Assembly (NCBI RefSeq): GCF_004153455.1
Contig: NZ_SDQE01000001.1
Span: 682,001-746,000 of the forward strand
DNA length: 64,000 nt
From: Allopusillimonas ginsengisoli
Lineage (GTDB): Bacteria; Pseudomonadota; Gammaproteobacteria; Burkholderiales; Burkholderiaceae_B
Direction of reading: 5' to 3'
Shown: positions 28,003 to 36,987 of the stretch, in pieces
Layout: every line of letters starts with the position of its first letter
How positions within the stretch are numbered: the stretch's first letter is position 1
Position numbers and translations under genes: made by a program
Notes under the pieces: generated by a model
Database searches by the model: none
What the model was told of the DNA's origin: nothing
Seen by the model: only the letters and a program-made list of their open reading frames with translations

Positions 28003-29016
28003 TTATGCTTTTGCCAACTTTTCGATTTGCGACCATACGGTGCTGTCGATATCTATCTCATCCCGCTCTCGACTCACTTGAGCTTCGCGCCCGCGATCAC
28101 CTGGAACACGAACCGGGCTGCGGGGATCTGCAGGTTGGGAGGAACGCAAGGCTTGCAGATAATTGCTTATCGATTTGGTTGCGTCATTCAAGGGTTTCAA
28201 TACAATAAATAGGTCGCCCTTGTTGCAAGGCTGGTCGCTATCCAACGTTCCCACCACATCCGTGCCAATAGCACATCCCGTCAGTCCCGCGACAAGCAAC
28301 TCGAACCCCAGTCCGAGTCCATATCCTTTGGCTCCGCCAAAGGGTGCAATGGCACCGCCCTTGGCCGCTTCTGCATCGGTGGTCGGCTGCCCTGCTCCGT
28401 CGACCGCCCACCCCAAAGGAATAGGCAGGCCGCGATTCGCATGATCATGGATTTTTCCCATGGAAACGAGACTCGTCGCCATATCAAGAATAAAAGGATG
28501 AGGATCCGCAGGCACCCCGATGGCGATCGGGTTTGTGCCCACCATGGCACGCCTACCTCCCCAAGGATGGACTAAGGCTTCGCTGACAGTGAGCGCGATC
28601 AGAATCAGGCCGCGATTAGTTGCCTGTTTTGCATACCAGGCGAGCATGCCAAGATGATCACAGTTGCGTACAGCGGCGACAGCAACACCGCTGGTTTCCA
28701 CCTTGTCATACAAGCGCTCCAAAGCGGCGCAAGCCACCACCGGCCCCAAACCGTGGCAACCATCAACCTCGTAACGAGAAGCGCCTTTCCACGCACCCCT
28801 GCCCGTAGCATGAGGATCGCAAACTCCGTTGCGAACGCGTTCAATTACACGCGGCAAACGCAACAAGCCATGTGAATGCACGCCTCGCAATTCGGCATCC
28901 AATAACAAGCGCACTTGTGTTTGCGCATGATTAGAAGGCACACCGGCGGCACATAATGCAGCCAGGCACGTACGCCTGACTTCGTCTATCCCCACTGTAG
29001 AAGTGCGTATGCTCAT
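28003..29016 (-). CDS. Malate/L-lactate dehydrogenase family (Ldh_2/YlbC-type) oxidoreductase
   Basis: A 337-residue member of the NAD(P)-dependent Ldh_2 family, unrelated to classical malate dehydrogenase. LLLDAELRGVHSHGLLRLPR carries the catalytic His, MVGTNPIAIGVPADPHPFIL and APFGGAKGYGLGLGFELLVA are family signatures. ATG at 29016 preceded by AGGAAAAAA is used rather than the start nine codons upstream. Relatives oxidise 2-hydroxyacids such as malate, sulfolactate or ureidoglycolate. It is the first gene of the leftward operon, directly behind the inverted-repeat operator. Confidence 0.9.
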   Translation of the reverse strand: MSIRTSTVGIDEVRRTCLAALCAAGVPSNHAQTQVRLLLDAELRGVHSHGLLRLPRVIERVRNGVCDPHATGRGAWKGASRYEVDGCHGLGPVVACAALERLYDKVETSGVAVAAVRNCDHLGMLAWYAKQATNRGLILIALTVSEALVHPWGGRRAMVGTNPIAIGVPADPHPFILDMATSLVSMGKIHDHANRGLPIPLGWAVDGAGQPTTDAEAAKGGAIAPFGGAKGYGLGLGFELLVAGLTGCAIGTDVVGTLDSDQPCNKGDLFIVLKPLNDATKSISNYLQALRSSQPADPRSPVRVPGDRGREAQVSRERDEIDIDSTVWSQIEKLAKA

Positions 29017-29033
29017 TTTTTTCCTATAGTGCA

Positions 29034-29066
29034 TATCATACACGATTTATAAAATCGTATATGATA
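29034..29066. promoter_or_regulatory. 15-3-15 inverted repeat, candidate operator of the second GntR regulator
   Basis: tatcatacacgattt at 29034-29048 and aaatcgtatatgata at 29052-29066 are reverse complementary at 14 of 15 positions, separated by ata. It starts 18 bases upstream of the Ldh-type gene and lies about 120 bases before the divergent GntR gene. The core is AT-rich with ATCGTAT halves, like FCD-GntR operators. A dimer here would block the leftward promoter. Confidence 0.7.
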
Positions 29067-29186
29067 AAGACAGGCCCAGCAAGTAAATTGTCGAGCGCTA
29101 GGGAAAACGATAGGATGGAATTCCTGCCTGATCCGGGCCGCCTATAATTGATTTCATGCCGCTTTGGCCCTACTTTCACTGACACC

Positions 29187-29939
29187 ATGGCATTAAAAAC
29201 CCGCACAGCTCACCTAGCAGGTGATGAACAAGATGAGCCTCGCACCAAGCGATCCTTAAGTGACGAAGTCTACGAATCACTCATCACCCAACTGGTATCG
29301 CTGGAAATACCCCCAGGCAGTCGATTGACCGTCGATACGCTGGCCCGTACCTTTGGCGTGTCTCAAACGCCCGTGCGCGCAGCATTGATCCGCCTGCAGA
29401 CGGAAGGCCTGATTGTTGGAAAGCACAACGCAGGTTTTTGGGTAGCCCCGATCCCAACCGAAAAATATTTCAGTGAAACCTACCTGATGCGCGAGCTACT
29501 GGAACCGGAAGCCGCTGCGTTGGCGGCCGATAACGCGCGTGCGGATGATGTGCGCCAGTTGCGAGAACTATGCAGCCAGATGGAGCAACTCGTGCTCGAG
29601 GGCACCAAGAAGAACTATGGTCGTTTCGCGATTTTGGATGACGCTTTCCATAGCACCATCATCACACTGAGCGACAATGGCATCATGAAACATGTCCTGG
29701 AGAATCTGCATGCTCACATGCATCTGTTCAGGCTGCGCTATCACGCGTCCGTCGCTGAAGAGGCCATAGAAGAACACAAGAAAATCGTTGATGGAATACA
29801 GAACCGCGACTCGAGCGCCGCGCGCGCAGCCATGTCCGCGCATATTATTTCCTCTCGCAACCGCATGATTCCGTTCTATCACGCATCAACGACCAACCCG
29901 CCGGCCATGCCCGGCGCCACGCGCGAAAGCGCCCAGTGA
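29187..29939 (+). CDS. GntR family transcriptional regulator, FCD subfamily
   Basis: A 250-residue regulator: winged helix (LTVDTLARTFGVSQTPVRAA, followed by LIRLQTEGLIV) and a helical FCD domain with LMRELLEPEAAALAA and histidines (FHSTIITLSD, EEHKKIVDGI) that usually bind a metal and carboxylate effector. The open frame starts with TTG at 29148; ATG at 29187 is preferred though its ribosome site is weak. Divergent from the dehydrogenase-TRAP operon, it probably controls that operon via 29034-29066. Confidence 0.9.
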   Translation: MALKTRTAHLAGDEQDEPRTKRSLSDEVYESLITQLVSLEIPPGSRLTVDTLARTFGVSQTPVRAALIRLQTEGLIVGKHNAGFWVAPIPTEKYFSETYLMRELLEPEAAALAADNARADDVRQLRELCSQMEQLVLEGTKKNYGRFAILDDAFHSTIITLSDNGIMKHVLENLHAHMHLFRLRYHASVAEEAIEEHKKIVDGIQNRDSSAARAAMSAHIISSRNRMIPFYHASTTNPPAMPGATRESAQ

Positions 29940-30165
29940 AGCAGAAACCAGTTCATGCAGCCCCGCCACGCGGGGTTATACGATTCGATGGCAATGGATT
30001 TACCTGCCATGACTCGCCAGGAATTTTCCAATGCCATTCAGTCGGAATTGAATGAGTTTTCGAAGTTGGATCTATCCTATTAGCCTCAAGATCTGACAGC
30101 TTGATCTCTTTGGCCAGCCCGTTCCCCATCGACAGCACTCGAGGAACCCTGGCCCAGCCCCAGCT

Positions 30166-30423
30166 TACGCCGAGATAAGCCTCGCGCAGTTGACTGCTGC
30201 TGCTAAGTTCATGCGCCTCGCATGACAGGATGATTTCCCCACCCCGCATGACAATCACGCGATCTGCCAGAGGAAGAGCCAAATCGGCATACTGCTCCAC
30301 AAGCAATATACCCGTTCGTTCATTTGCCCAATCCCGCATCAGGTTCAATATGGAGGGATCGGCTCCCAAAAACAAAATGATTTCGCCCTTGCTTACTTCA
30401 AGATTTATATCGCGCAGCACTGA
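30166..30423 (-). pseudogene. livF-type ABC ATPase remnant with internal deletion
   Basis: In an open frame the sequence reads SVLRDINLEVSKGEIILFLG, the start of a branched-chain amino-acid ABC ATPase, then jumps to DPSILNLMRDWANERTGILL, VEQYADLALPLADRVIVMRG and LREAYLGV, its C-terminal part. The second half of Walker A, the Q-loop and the signature motif are absent, so roughly 100 codons are deleted in frame. No other liv genes flank it. The bases on either side (29940-30165, 30424-30683) show no supported gene. A non-functional relic of a lost transport operon. Confidence 0.72.
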
Positions 30424-30683
30424 CAGGCGCACATGTCCAAACCGATCAGATGAGAAAGAATATTCTGCTGAGCGGTATCCTGTACCGCATTGCGCAAGTA
30501 ATATTAAGACGGCCCAGCTCTGTAAACACACAGCAGAAGCCGGGCGACCCAGGCGAAGAGAAACGGGAGACCCAGCCAGGGAGCGGGCGGTGGCCGCGGG
30601 CTCTGGACAAGGCAAGCTGGGCCGGGATCACCCGCCTCGGCGGAGATAGATGGGCATAAGGTGGAAGCATTACCCCCCTGGAT

Positions 30684-31496
30684 CTAACGATGCCCTGTAA
30701 GAATGTTCTCGATTTTGTCAGAGATGTCGATGAGCCGGGGCCGGACGTCCTGGAGAAGAAAATCCCTGGATAGCGTAAAGGAAGGACCGCCGCAATTGAT
30801 GACCATGAGTGGCAACCCATCGCCGGGAGAAAAAGCCCGCGCAATGCCGTTCACATCCTCCTGCCAATCCCCGAAAGAACATGCCACGCCTAGCGTGCGG
30901 TAGTCTTCCACCGCTTTTTCTATGCCAGACTGTGTCTTTGGCCACGCCATATCGTCCAGGTCTTTGATCTGATTCATGATTTCTCCGCGCTCTTGCTCTG
31001 ACACGGCGGCCAGATAGGCGCGTCCGATGGCGGAGTTGGAAATCTGCAGGCGCGAACCGATCTCCGCGTTCAGCGTGAGCGTCGCGGAGCTGCGGCAGGT
31101 TTCCACGTAGATGATAGACAAGCGGTCGCGCGCGCCCAGGGACACCATGCCGTGCGCGAAATTGGCAAGCTCCTGCATAAAAGGCCGGGCTACCCGGCGC
31201 ACATCCATGCGGGCCAGCATGTTGCTACCCAGGGAAAGCGTTGCGGTTCCAAGGCGAAACTTTCCGCTGTCGGGCACCTGCACCAGATACCCCAAGCGAG
31301 TCAATGTATAGGTAAGGCGAGACACTGTGGATTTAGGCAGCTTGCATCGCTGCGCGAGCTCTTGATTGCCCAATGCGCGATTGCCTGAGCGAAAGCATGA
31401 CAACAACTCCAAACCTCGCGCTAGCGCTGTAACAAAAGCTCTGTCTTCACCGGCCTGAGGAGAAATGGCAGGTGTGTGTTCTTTATCCACAGTCAT
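30684..31496 (-). CDS. IclR family transcriptional regulator
   Basis: A 270-residue regulator. The N-terminal helix-turn-helix (ALARGLELLSCFRSGNRALG, NQELAQRCKLPKSTVSRLTY) is followed by the IclR effector domain (GSRLQISNSAIGRAYLAAVS). Such proteins control aromatic or organic-acid catabolism. No intact catabolic gene adjoins it: the livF relic lies downstream and copA upstream, so its former target may have been lost or lies elsewhere. No clear operator was seen in 31497-31678. Confidence 0.9.
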   Translation of the reverse strand: MTVDKEHTPAISPQAGEDRAFVTALARGLELLSCFRSGNRALGNQELAQRCKLPKSTVSRLTYTLTRLGYLVQVPDSGKFRLGTATLSLGSNMLARMDVRRVARPFMQELANFAHGMVSLGARDRLSIIYVETCRSSATLTLNAEIGSRLQISNSAIGRAYLAAVSEQERGEIMNQIKDLDDMAWPKTQSGIEKAVEDYRTLGVACSFGDWQEDVNGIARAFSPGDGLPLMVINCGGPSFTLSRDFLLQDVRPRLIDISDKIENILTGHR

Positions 31497-31678
31497 TATT
31501 CCGATTGAAGAGTATCTTGAAACTATTATTGACAGCTTCCTTGGCGCTTATTATAGCCCAGCTTGATACCGCATTGCGGAATAATGTCCCGCATAAATAT
31601 ACAGCCAATGATGCCATCCTTATTTGTGTTTTGGGTGCTAGCCATGCGGCGCTTCGGCGCGGAATACGTTGTCGCTCG

Positions 31679-34240
31679 CTAGGCGTGGCCGGGGCGCGTT
31701 GCCGTCCCGCCCGTCGGCGTCTCGGCCCGGGCATCGATCGCCATGGGTGCGTGAAAGCGCTTGAGCCGTAACGCGTTGCCAAGCACGAACACACTGGAGA
31801 ATGCCATCGCAGCTGCGGCAAAGATCGGCGAAAGCAAGGTGCCGTTCACTGGATAAAACACGCCCGCCGCAACCGGAATCAACACGACGTTGTAGGCAAA
31901 GGCCCAGAACAGGTTTTGCTTGATGTTGCGAATCGTCGCCTGGCTGAGCGCAATGGCATTTGGCACGCCACGCAGGTCTCCAGACATCAGCACCACGTCC
32001 GCCGCCTCGATCGCTACATCGGTGCCCGTGCCAATGGCAAGGCCAACGTCCGCTTCGGCAAGCGCCGGCGCGTCGTTAATGCCGTCGCCTACGAAGGCTA
32101 CCCGCGCGCCATTGGCTCGAAATTTCTTCAGCGCCGCGACTTTGCCATCGGGCAGGACTTCAGCCGCGACTTCATCGATGCCGAGCTGCGAGGCGATCGC
32201 CGAGGCCGTGGCGGAATTGTCGCCAGTGATCATCGCAACCTTCAGTCCGAGCGCATGCAGCGCCTTGATCGCCTCGGGCGTTGTCTCCTTGATCGGATCG
32301 GCGACGGCTATCACCGCCGCGAGGCGGCCGTCGATCGCGGCATAGAGCGGACTCTTGCCCTGCGCGCCGAGGCGCTGGACGGTAGATTGAAAGCTTGCCA
32401 CATCGAGACCGAGCTGTGTCATGAACCGGTCCGCGCCGACGGCGACAGTGCGGCCGTCGACCTGGGCCGAAACGCCGAAGCCCGGCGTTGCGTCGAAGCC
32501 CTTGATGGGTGCGAGCGTGAGACCCAGTTGCTTCGAGGCGGCGACAATCGATTCGGCGATCGGGTGCTCGGAGCGGGTTTCGACCGCCGCAACGAGAGCG
32601 AGCACTTCGTTATAGTCGAAGCCTTCGGCGGGGACGAGATCGGTCAGTTCGGGCCGCCCTTTGGTCAGCGTGCCAGTCTTGTCGAGCGCAATGACGCTCA
32701 CACCGCGCAGCGCCTGCAACGCTTCGCCCTTGCGAAAGAGCACGCCGAGCTCCGCTGCGCGGCCCGTACCGACCATGATCGAGGTCGGCGTGGCCAGCCC
32801 CATGGCGCACGGGCAGGCGATAATAAGCACCGCGACCGCATTGACGAGGGCAAAGGTCAACGCAGGGGTCGGGCCAAAGATCAGCCAGACCAGGAAGGTC
32901 AGCGTGGCCGCTGCCATCACCGCCGGAACAAACCACATGGTCACCTTGTCCACCAGCGCCTGGATGGGCAGCTTGGATCCCTGCGCTTCCTCGACCAGAC
33001 GGATGATCTGCGCAAGCACGGTATTCGCGCCGACCTTGGTCACGCGGAAACTGAAAGCGCCCGTCTTGTTGATCGTGCCGCCGACGACTTCGGCGCCCAC
33101 CGCCTTGGACACGGGCACCGGCTCGCCGGTGATCATGCTCTCGTCAACATAAGAAGCGCCCTCGACGACCTTGCCGTCTACCGGAATCTTCTCGCCCGGA
33201 CGAACGAGCACGACGTCGCCGGTACTCACCTGATCGAGCGCAATCTCGACCGTATCGCCGTCGCGCTGAACACGCGCGGTCTTGGCCTGAAGCCCCACGA
33301 GCCGCTTGATCGCTTGCGAAGTGCGCCCCTTGGCGCGCGCCTCCAGCGTGCGTCCGAGCAGGATCAAGGTCACGATGACCGCGGCGGCCTCGAAATAGAC
33401 GTTGGCGGTTCCCTGCGGCAGCACATCGGGGACGAAGGTCGCGACCACCGAATAACCATAGGCCGCCGCCGTACCGACCGAGACCAGCGAGTTCATGTCG
33501 GGGGCGCCGCGCAGCAGCGCCGGTATCCCCTTGCGAAAGAATCGCAGACCCGGACCGAACAGGACCAGCGTGGCAAGTGCGAACTGCACATACCAGTTGG
33601 TCTGCTGACCTAATGTCACCACCACCCAGTGATGCATGGCGGGAATTAGGTGCGAACCCATCTCGAGGATGAAGACGGGCAAAGTGAGAATGGCGGCAAT
33701 GAGCAGGGAGCGCCGCAACGCCTGCGCCTCGCTCTCGCGACGGTCGGTGTCTTCATCGCCTGCATTCGCCGTGTCGGCAGACAGGCGGCGGGACTTGTAA
33801 CCTGCCTGTTCAACCGCCGCTTCAAGGTCGGCCGTTGAGACGACATCGGCAAGGTGGCGCACCCGGGCGCGCTCGGTCGCCAGGTTGACAGTCGCCCCGA
33901 GCACGCCCGGGAGTTGCGCGAGCGCTTTCTCCACCCGGCCCACACACGACGCACACGTCATGTCCTCAATCGCGAGCTCGGTGGTCTCTTCACGGACGGT
34001 GTAGCCGGCGCTCTCGATGGCGCGGACAGCGGCCTGCGGATCGGCCTCGCCCGTGAAGGTGATGTCGGCGCGCTCGGTGGCGAGATTGACCGCGGCGGTA
34101 TGCACGCCGGGGACCGCTTTGAGCGCACGCTCGACACGGCCTACGCACGATGCGCACGTCATGCCTTCGACCGGCAGGGCCAGACGATGGCCTGTAGTCA
34201 TGAAAGAACGATCACTTTGCCGAAGGTCACTGGTAGCCAT
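31679..34240 (-). CDS. copA: Copper-exporting P1B-type ATPase with two heavy-metal domains
   Basis: An 853-residue P1B-1 ATPase. Two N-terminal HMA domains carry [16 protein letters not shown] and [16 protein letters not shown]. The transmembrane metal site is [12 protein letters not shown], phosphorylation site [12 protein letters not shown], actuator loop [12 protein letters not shown] and hinge [20 protein letters not shown]. This exports Cu(I) from cytosol to periplasm. AAGGAG eight bases before the ATG at 34240 supports the start. Upstream is a CueR-type promoter, but no cueR gene is in the window. GC content is visibly higher than neighbours, suggesting acquisition with the nearby zinc genes. 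Confidence 0.95.
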   Translation of the reverse strand: MATSDLRQSDRSFMTTGHRLALPVEGMTCASCVGRVERALKAVPGVHTAAVNLATERADITFTGEADPQAAVRAIESAGYTVREETTELAIEDMTCASCVGRVEKALAQLPGVLGATVNLATERARVRHLADVVSTADLEAAVEQAGYKSRRLSADTANAGDEDTDRRESEAQALRRSLLIAAILTLPVFILEMGSHLIPAMHHWVVVTLGQQTNWYVQFALATLVLFGPGLRFFRKGIPALLRGAPDMNSLVSVGTAAAYGYSVVATFVPDVLPQGTANVYFEAAAVIVTLILLGRTLEARAKGRTSQAIKRLVGLQAKTARVQRDGDTVEIALDQVSTGDVVLVRPGEKIPVDGKVVEGASYVDESMITGEPVPVSKAVGAEVVGGTINKTGAFSFRVTKVGANTVLAQIIRLVEEAQGSKLPIQALVDKVTMWFVPAVMAAATLTFLVWLIFGPTPALTFALVNAVAVLIIACPCAMGLATPTSIMVGTGRAAELGVLFRKGEALQALRGVSVIALDKTGTLTKGRPELTDLVPAEGFDYNEVLALVAAVETRSEHPIAESIVAASKQLGLTLAPIKGFDATPGFGVSAQVDGRTVAVGADRFMTQLGLDVASFQSTVQRLGAQGKSPLYAAIDGRLAAVIAVADPIKETTPEAIKALHALGLKVAMITGDNSATASAIASQLGIDEVAAEVLPDGKVAALKKFRANGARVAFVGDGINDAPALAEADVGLAIGTGTDVAIEAADVVLMSGDLRGVPNAIALSQATIRNIKQNLFWAFAYNVVLIPVAAGVFYPVNGTLLSPIFAAAAMAFSSVFVLGNALRLKRFHAPMAIDARAETPTGGTATRPGHA

Positions 34241-34273
34241 TGACCTACTCCTTGAATGTTTGTGTTAATGCAA

Positions 34274-34304
34274 AGCTTAAACTCTGCCACGATGGGAAGG
34301 TCAA
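34274..34304 (-). promoter_or_regulatory. CueR/MerR-type promoter of copA with 19-bp spacer
   Basis: On the minus strand TTGACC (34304-34299) and TAAGCT (34279-34274) are separated by exactly 19 bases, the long spacer of MerR-family promoters. The spacer begins TTCCCATCGTGGC, very like the E. coli copA operator (TTGACCTTCCC followed by a pseudo-symmetric arm and TTTAA). It lies 33 bases before the copA ATG. It predicts copper activation by a CueR protein encoded elsewhere. Confidence 0.72.
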
Positions 34305-34314
34305 GCGGGCATAG

Positions 34315-34461
34315 CAACTGAATGCCAAATGGCAAGGCGCAATTGAGCGTTACGCGTGGCAACGCGAACTTACCCGCGACGATCCAGGCGTGGCTGCTTC
34401 CGGAGGAGCCACCCGGCGAGTGGCCCTCAAATTGGAAAGCGAATATGGCCCGAAGGCGTAA
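34315..34461 (+). other. Short orphan reading frame, probable gene fragment
   Basis: Between stops at 34312-34314 and 34459-34461 the frame encodes a polar peptide including WQGAIERYAWQRELTRDDPG and ATRRVALKLESEYGPKA. It has the composition of a protein C-terminus but lacks a plausible start and ribosome site. It may be the tail of a gene cut off when the copper/zinc block was inserted. No family recognised. Confidence 0.3.
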
Positions 34462-34570
34462 ACCCGATCATTATGGTAAGGTCAATAATTGACCGTTTTA
34501 CGGGTAACGACTTTAACGCTATTGAGTTGGGTGCTGAGCGCACGCACCATAGAGCCATGGAGATTGATTG

Positions 34571-34924
34571 ATGACTGTGCGCAAGAACAAAGCTCACCGG
34601 GACGGTGGCGGCGCACAAGCTTTGGATCCTTCTCAGAATGAGATCGCAATCCTCGCGGAAACATTCCGATTGCTTGGCGACCCATCCCGCCTGAAAATCA
34701 TACTTTCCTGCGTAAAAGGCCCAACTTCAGTTGGCGACATTGCGGAAAGCCTGAGTTTGTCCCAATCGCTTGTAAGCCATCATCTGCGCCTGCTTCGAGG
34801 CGCTCGCTTGGTTAAGGGCGTGCGCAACGCCAAGCAGATCTTCTACGAGATCGCCGATCACCATGTAAGCCAGGTATTGCTTGATATGGCGAATCACGTC
34901 GCTGAAGAGCACGCAGAAGATTAG
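34571..34924 (+). CDS. ArsR/SmtB family metal-sensing repressor (SmtB/CzrA type)
   Basis: A 117-residue winged-helix repressor. FRLLGDPSRLKIILSCVKG and LSLSQSLVSHHLRLLRGARL are the DNA-binding core. The last helix carries D96, H98, H109 and E112, exactly the spacing of the SmtB alpha-5 zinc site; the cysteines of cadmium/arsenic sensors are absent. ATG at 34571 has GGAG upstream. It should dissociate from DNA on zinc (or cobalt) binding and de-repress the downstream CDF exporter, whose promoter carries a matching operator. Confidence 0.9.
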   Translation: MTVRKNKAHRDGGGAQALDPSQNEIAILAETFRLLGDPSRLKIILSCVKGPTSVGDIAESLSLSQSLVSHHLRLLRGARLVKGVRNAKQIFYEIADHHVSQVLLDMANHVAEEHAED

Positions 34925-35146
34925 CCGAAAATGGCAGGCCGCCTCACTATCGCGCAAGCCGGAAAGTCTGGTCGAACTCGGAATGCACGCTGGTCGGGCT
35001 CGGCGAGCACGGCTCAAGGAGCGGTCTGAAGCCGGTTGGCCAACGCGGCTCACGCGCCAATATACCCTCTCGACCACGCTCGGGGATGTCCTTGCCAGGC
35101 AATTCGCCTATGATTTGGAAATTGGCGGGATTATAAGATTCTTTAC

Positions 35147-35162
35147 ATGAACATATGTTCAT
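35147..35162. promoter_or_regulatory. ArsR/SmtB-type operator before the CDF exporter
   Basis: atgaacatatgttcat is a perfect 16-bp palindrome matching the TGAA-N6-TTCA core of zinc-sensor operators. It begins at the end of TTTACA (35142-35147), a candidate -35, and precedes AT-rich -10-like sequence, 39 bases before the exporter start. Bound repressor would occlude RNA polymerase. The preceding 220 bases (34925-35146) hold no supported gene. Confidence 0.72.
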
Positions 35163-35200
35163 ATGTTATATTTTAGACATGCCATCCTTTTAGGTTCCCA

Positions 35201-36214
35201 ATGTCTCATTCACATTCACATCCACAGAGCGGTCACGACCACCATCACGATCATGATCATTCGCATACTCCCACAGTGACCAGCGCCAACGAGCGCAAGA
35301 TACTGCTTTCATTCGTATTGATTTTTGTCTTCATGATCGTGGAGGTGGTCGGTAGCTTCCTGTCGGGCTCGCTGGCCCTGCTCGCGGACGCCGGACACAT
35401 GCTGACGGATGCCGGCGCGCTGGCGCTGGCTTATGCCGCCTTCCGATTCGGCCGGCGCGCGGCCGACAGCAAACGCACCTTTGGCTATCTGCGACTAGAG
35501 GTGATTGCAGGTTTTATCAATGCCATTACCCTGTTCGCCATCGTGGGCTGGATTTGCTATGAGGCGTGGCTGCGGTTTTTCGAACCACACGAGATCCTGG
35601 CCGGACCAATGCTGCTCGTGGCCATTGTTGGCTTGCTGGTCAACATTCTCGTGCTGTGGATCATGACCCGCGGAGACACCGATCATGTCAACGTCAAAGG
35701 CGCGATACTGCACGTAATGGGAGACTTGCTGGGCTCAGTGGGTGCCATCGTCGCGGCCGTCGTGATTTACTACACCGCTTGGACCCCGATCGATCCAATC
35801 CTATCTGTCGTCGTTGCGTTACTGATCGTCAGAAGTGCCTGGAAGCTTTTGGCCAAATCGATCCACATCCTCTTGGAAGGCGCGCCGGATGACGCTTCTC
35901 CGGCCGAGGTGGAGCGCGGGCTGATGGAGAGCGTCGCGGGACTTGCGGCTGTCAACCACATCCATGTGTGGCAGCTTTCTTCGGGGCGAACCATGGCAAC
36001 GCTGCATGTACGTCCGCAAGACGATGCGCAGGCGAGGGAAGTGGTTGAGCGCGTGGCAAAAGAGCTCAAGACCAGGTTCAATATAGAGCACCCGACGGTC
36101 GCGATCGATTGGAATGCCGATGAACCAGCAAGCGACTGCAGCCTTACTCAGCCTCGCGAGCACCACAACCACGATCATAGCCACGGTCATTCCGGGAGTG
36201 CGCAGACGCACTAG
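35201..36214 (+). CDS. czcD: Cation diffusion facilitator, zinc/cadmium/cobalt exporter (CzcD-like)
   Basis: A 337-residue inner-membrane antiporter with six predicted helices. Zinc-site motifs LLADAGHMLTDAGALAL and ILHVMGDLLGSVGAI (HxxxD pairs) are present, as is a C-terminal metallochaperone-like domain (VNHIHVWQLSSGRTMATLHV). Both ends are histidine-rich (SHSHSHPQSGHDHHHDHDHS and EHHNHDHSHGHSG). It exports divalent metal by proton exchange. Controlled by the adjacent SmtB-type repressor and operator. Confidence 0.93.
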   Translation: MSHSHSHPQSGHDHHHDHDHSHTPTVTSANERKILLSFVLIFVFMIVEVVGSFLSGSLALLADAGHMLTDAGALALAYAAFRFGRRAADSKRTFGYLRLEVIAGFINAITLFAIVGWICYEAWLRFFEPHEILAGPMLLVAIVGLLVNILVLWIMTRGDTDHVNVKGAILHVMGDLLGSVGAIVAAVVIYYTAWTPIDPILSVVVALLIVRSAWKLLAKSIHILLEGAPDDASPAEVERGLMESVAGLAAVNHIHVWQLSSGRTMATLHVRPQDDAQAREVVERVAKELKTRFNIEHPTVAIDWNADEPASDCSLTQPREHHNHDHSHGHSGSAQTH

Positions 36215-36280
36215 ATAGGCACAATGCCAGTTTGCGGCTGCGATTTGGAATGACCGTTGCGCCAGGCGGGGGGATTGCGG

Positions 36281-36781
36281 CTAGGAGGCTTCCTCTTGAA
36301 TACTGGCGCGCAAATGCTGGCATGCTTGCTGGATAATCGTCCAGGTGCGGGAAACGGAAAGATTTATTTCGGCAGCGACCTGAGTGATGGTCATTTCGCC
36401 GAATCGATAGAGCTCGAATGCACGCCTTGTTTTTTGGGGAAGTTCGGCCAAAGCACGATCCAGGATTTCCAACTGCTGGCGGCAGGCAATGACTTGCTCT
36501 GGGCCTGGGTTGGGATCGGGAAAGCCGTAGTATTCGTAATCGGGAATATCGGAGATACGAGCGGTTTGTCGCCGGCGATAGACATCGGTAGACAAGTTGC
36601 GCGCAACAGCATAGAGGTAGGCGCGAAGGTTGTCATCGCACTTGGGTTGCATGGCGCGCATTACCCGTAAAAATACATCTTGCGTGAGATCGGCGGCTTC
36701 ATCCTGCCCATGCCCACACTTGCGTAAGTAGCAATTGATTTCGTGCGCGTGCTTTTGAAACAGCAGTTGTGGCGTCCACAT
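36281..36781 (-). CDS. FecI-like ECF RNA polymerase sigma factor, without an adjacent FecR
   Basis: A 166-residue ECF sigma factor. Region 2 is DEAADLTQDVFLRVMRAMQP and NLRAYLYAVARNLSTDVYRR; region 4 is LPQKTRRAFELYRFGEMTIT and VAAEINLSVSRTWTIIQ. Starts further upstream are possible, but ATG at 36781 has AGAGG nine bases before it and gives the standard FecI size. No anti-sigma (FecR) or TonB receptor gene lies beside it, which is unusual. A Fur-box-like element precedes it and the T2SS genes follow, in part in the same direction (gspC). Confidence 0.88.
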   Translation of the reverse strand: MWTPQLLFQKHAHEINCYLRKCGHGQDEAADLTQDVFLRVMRAMQPKCDDNLRAYLYAVARNLSTDVYRRRQTARISDIPDYEYYGFPDPNPGPEQVIACRQQLEILDRALAELPQKTRRAFELYRFGEMTITQVAAEINLSVSRTWTIIQQACQHLRASIQEEAS

Positions 36782-36875
36782 GCAAACTAGCCTCTGAAAT
36801 GAAACCGGCATGCTTTGCTGGCATGCTGGCTTAGCCAATAGACGTTTCAGAGAATATAGGAAAGCGCTGCGTATT

Positions 36876-36894
36876 GATAATGATTTTTGTTTGC
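36876..36894. promoter_or_regulatory. Fur-box-like element upstream of the FecI-type sigma gene
   Basis: gataatgatttttgtttgc matches 13 of 19 positions of the Fur consensus, including the full left GATAATGAT. It lies about 95 bases upstream of the sigma start in an AT-rich interval (36839-36987). This fits iron repression, as usual for FecI-type genes. One arm is degenerate, so confidence is moderate. Confidence 0.5.
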
Positions 36895-36987
36895 AATTAT
36901 GAAAGAAATGGAAGTAACTTCCGGAACATCGTCAAACGCTGGAAGAATGATATTTATTGAATTTAAATCAATCACTTGAAAATTATT

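Noticed and set aside
31916-33613. 565-codon rightward open frame opposite copA
   Set aside because: It is a shadow of the GC-rich copA frame. The product is Arg/His-rich with no domain, signal or ribosome site.
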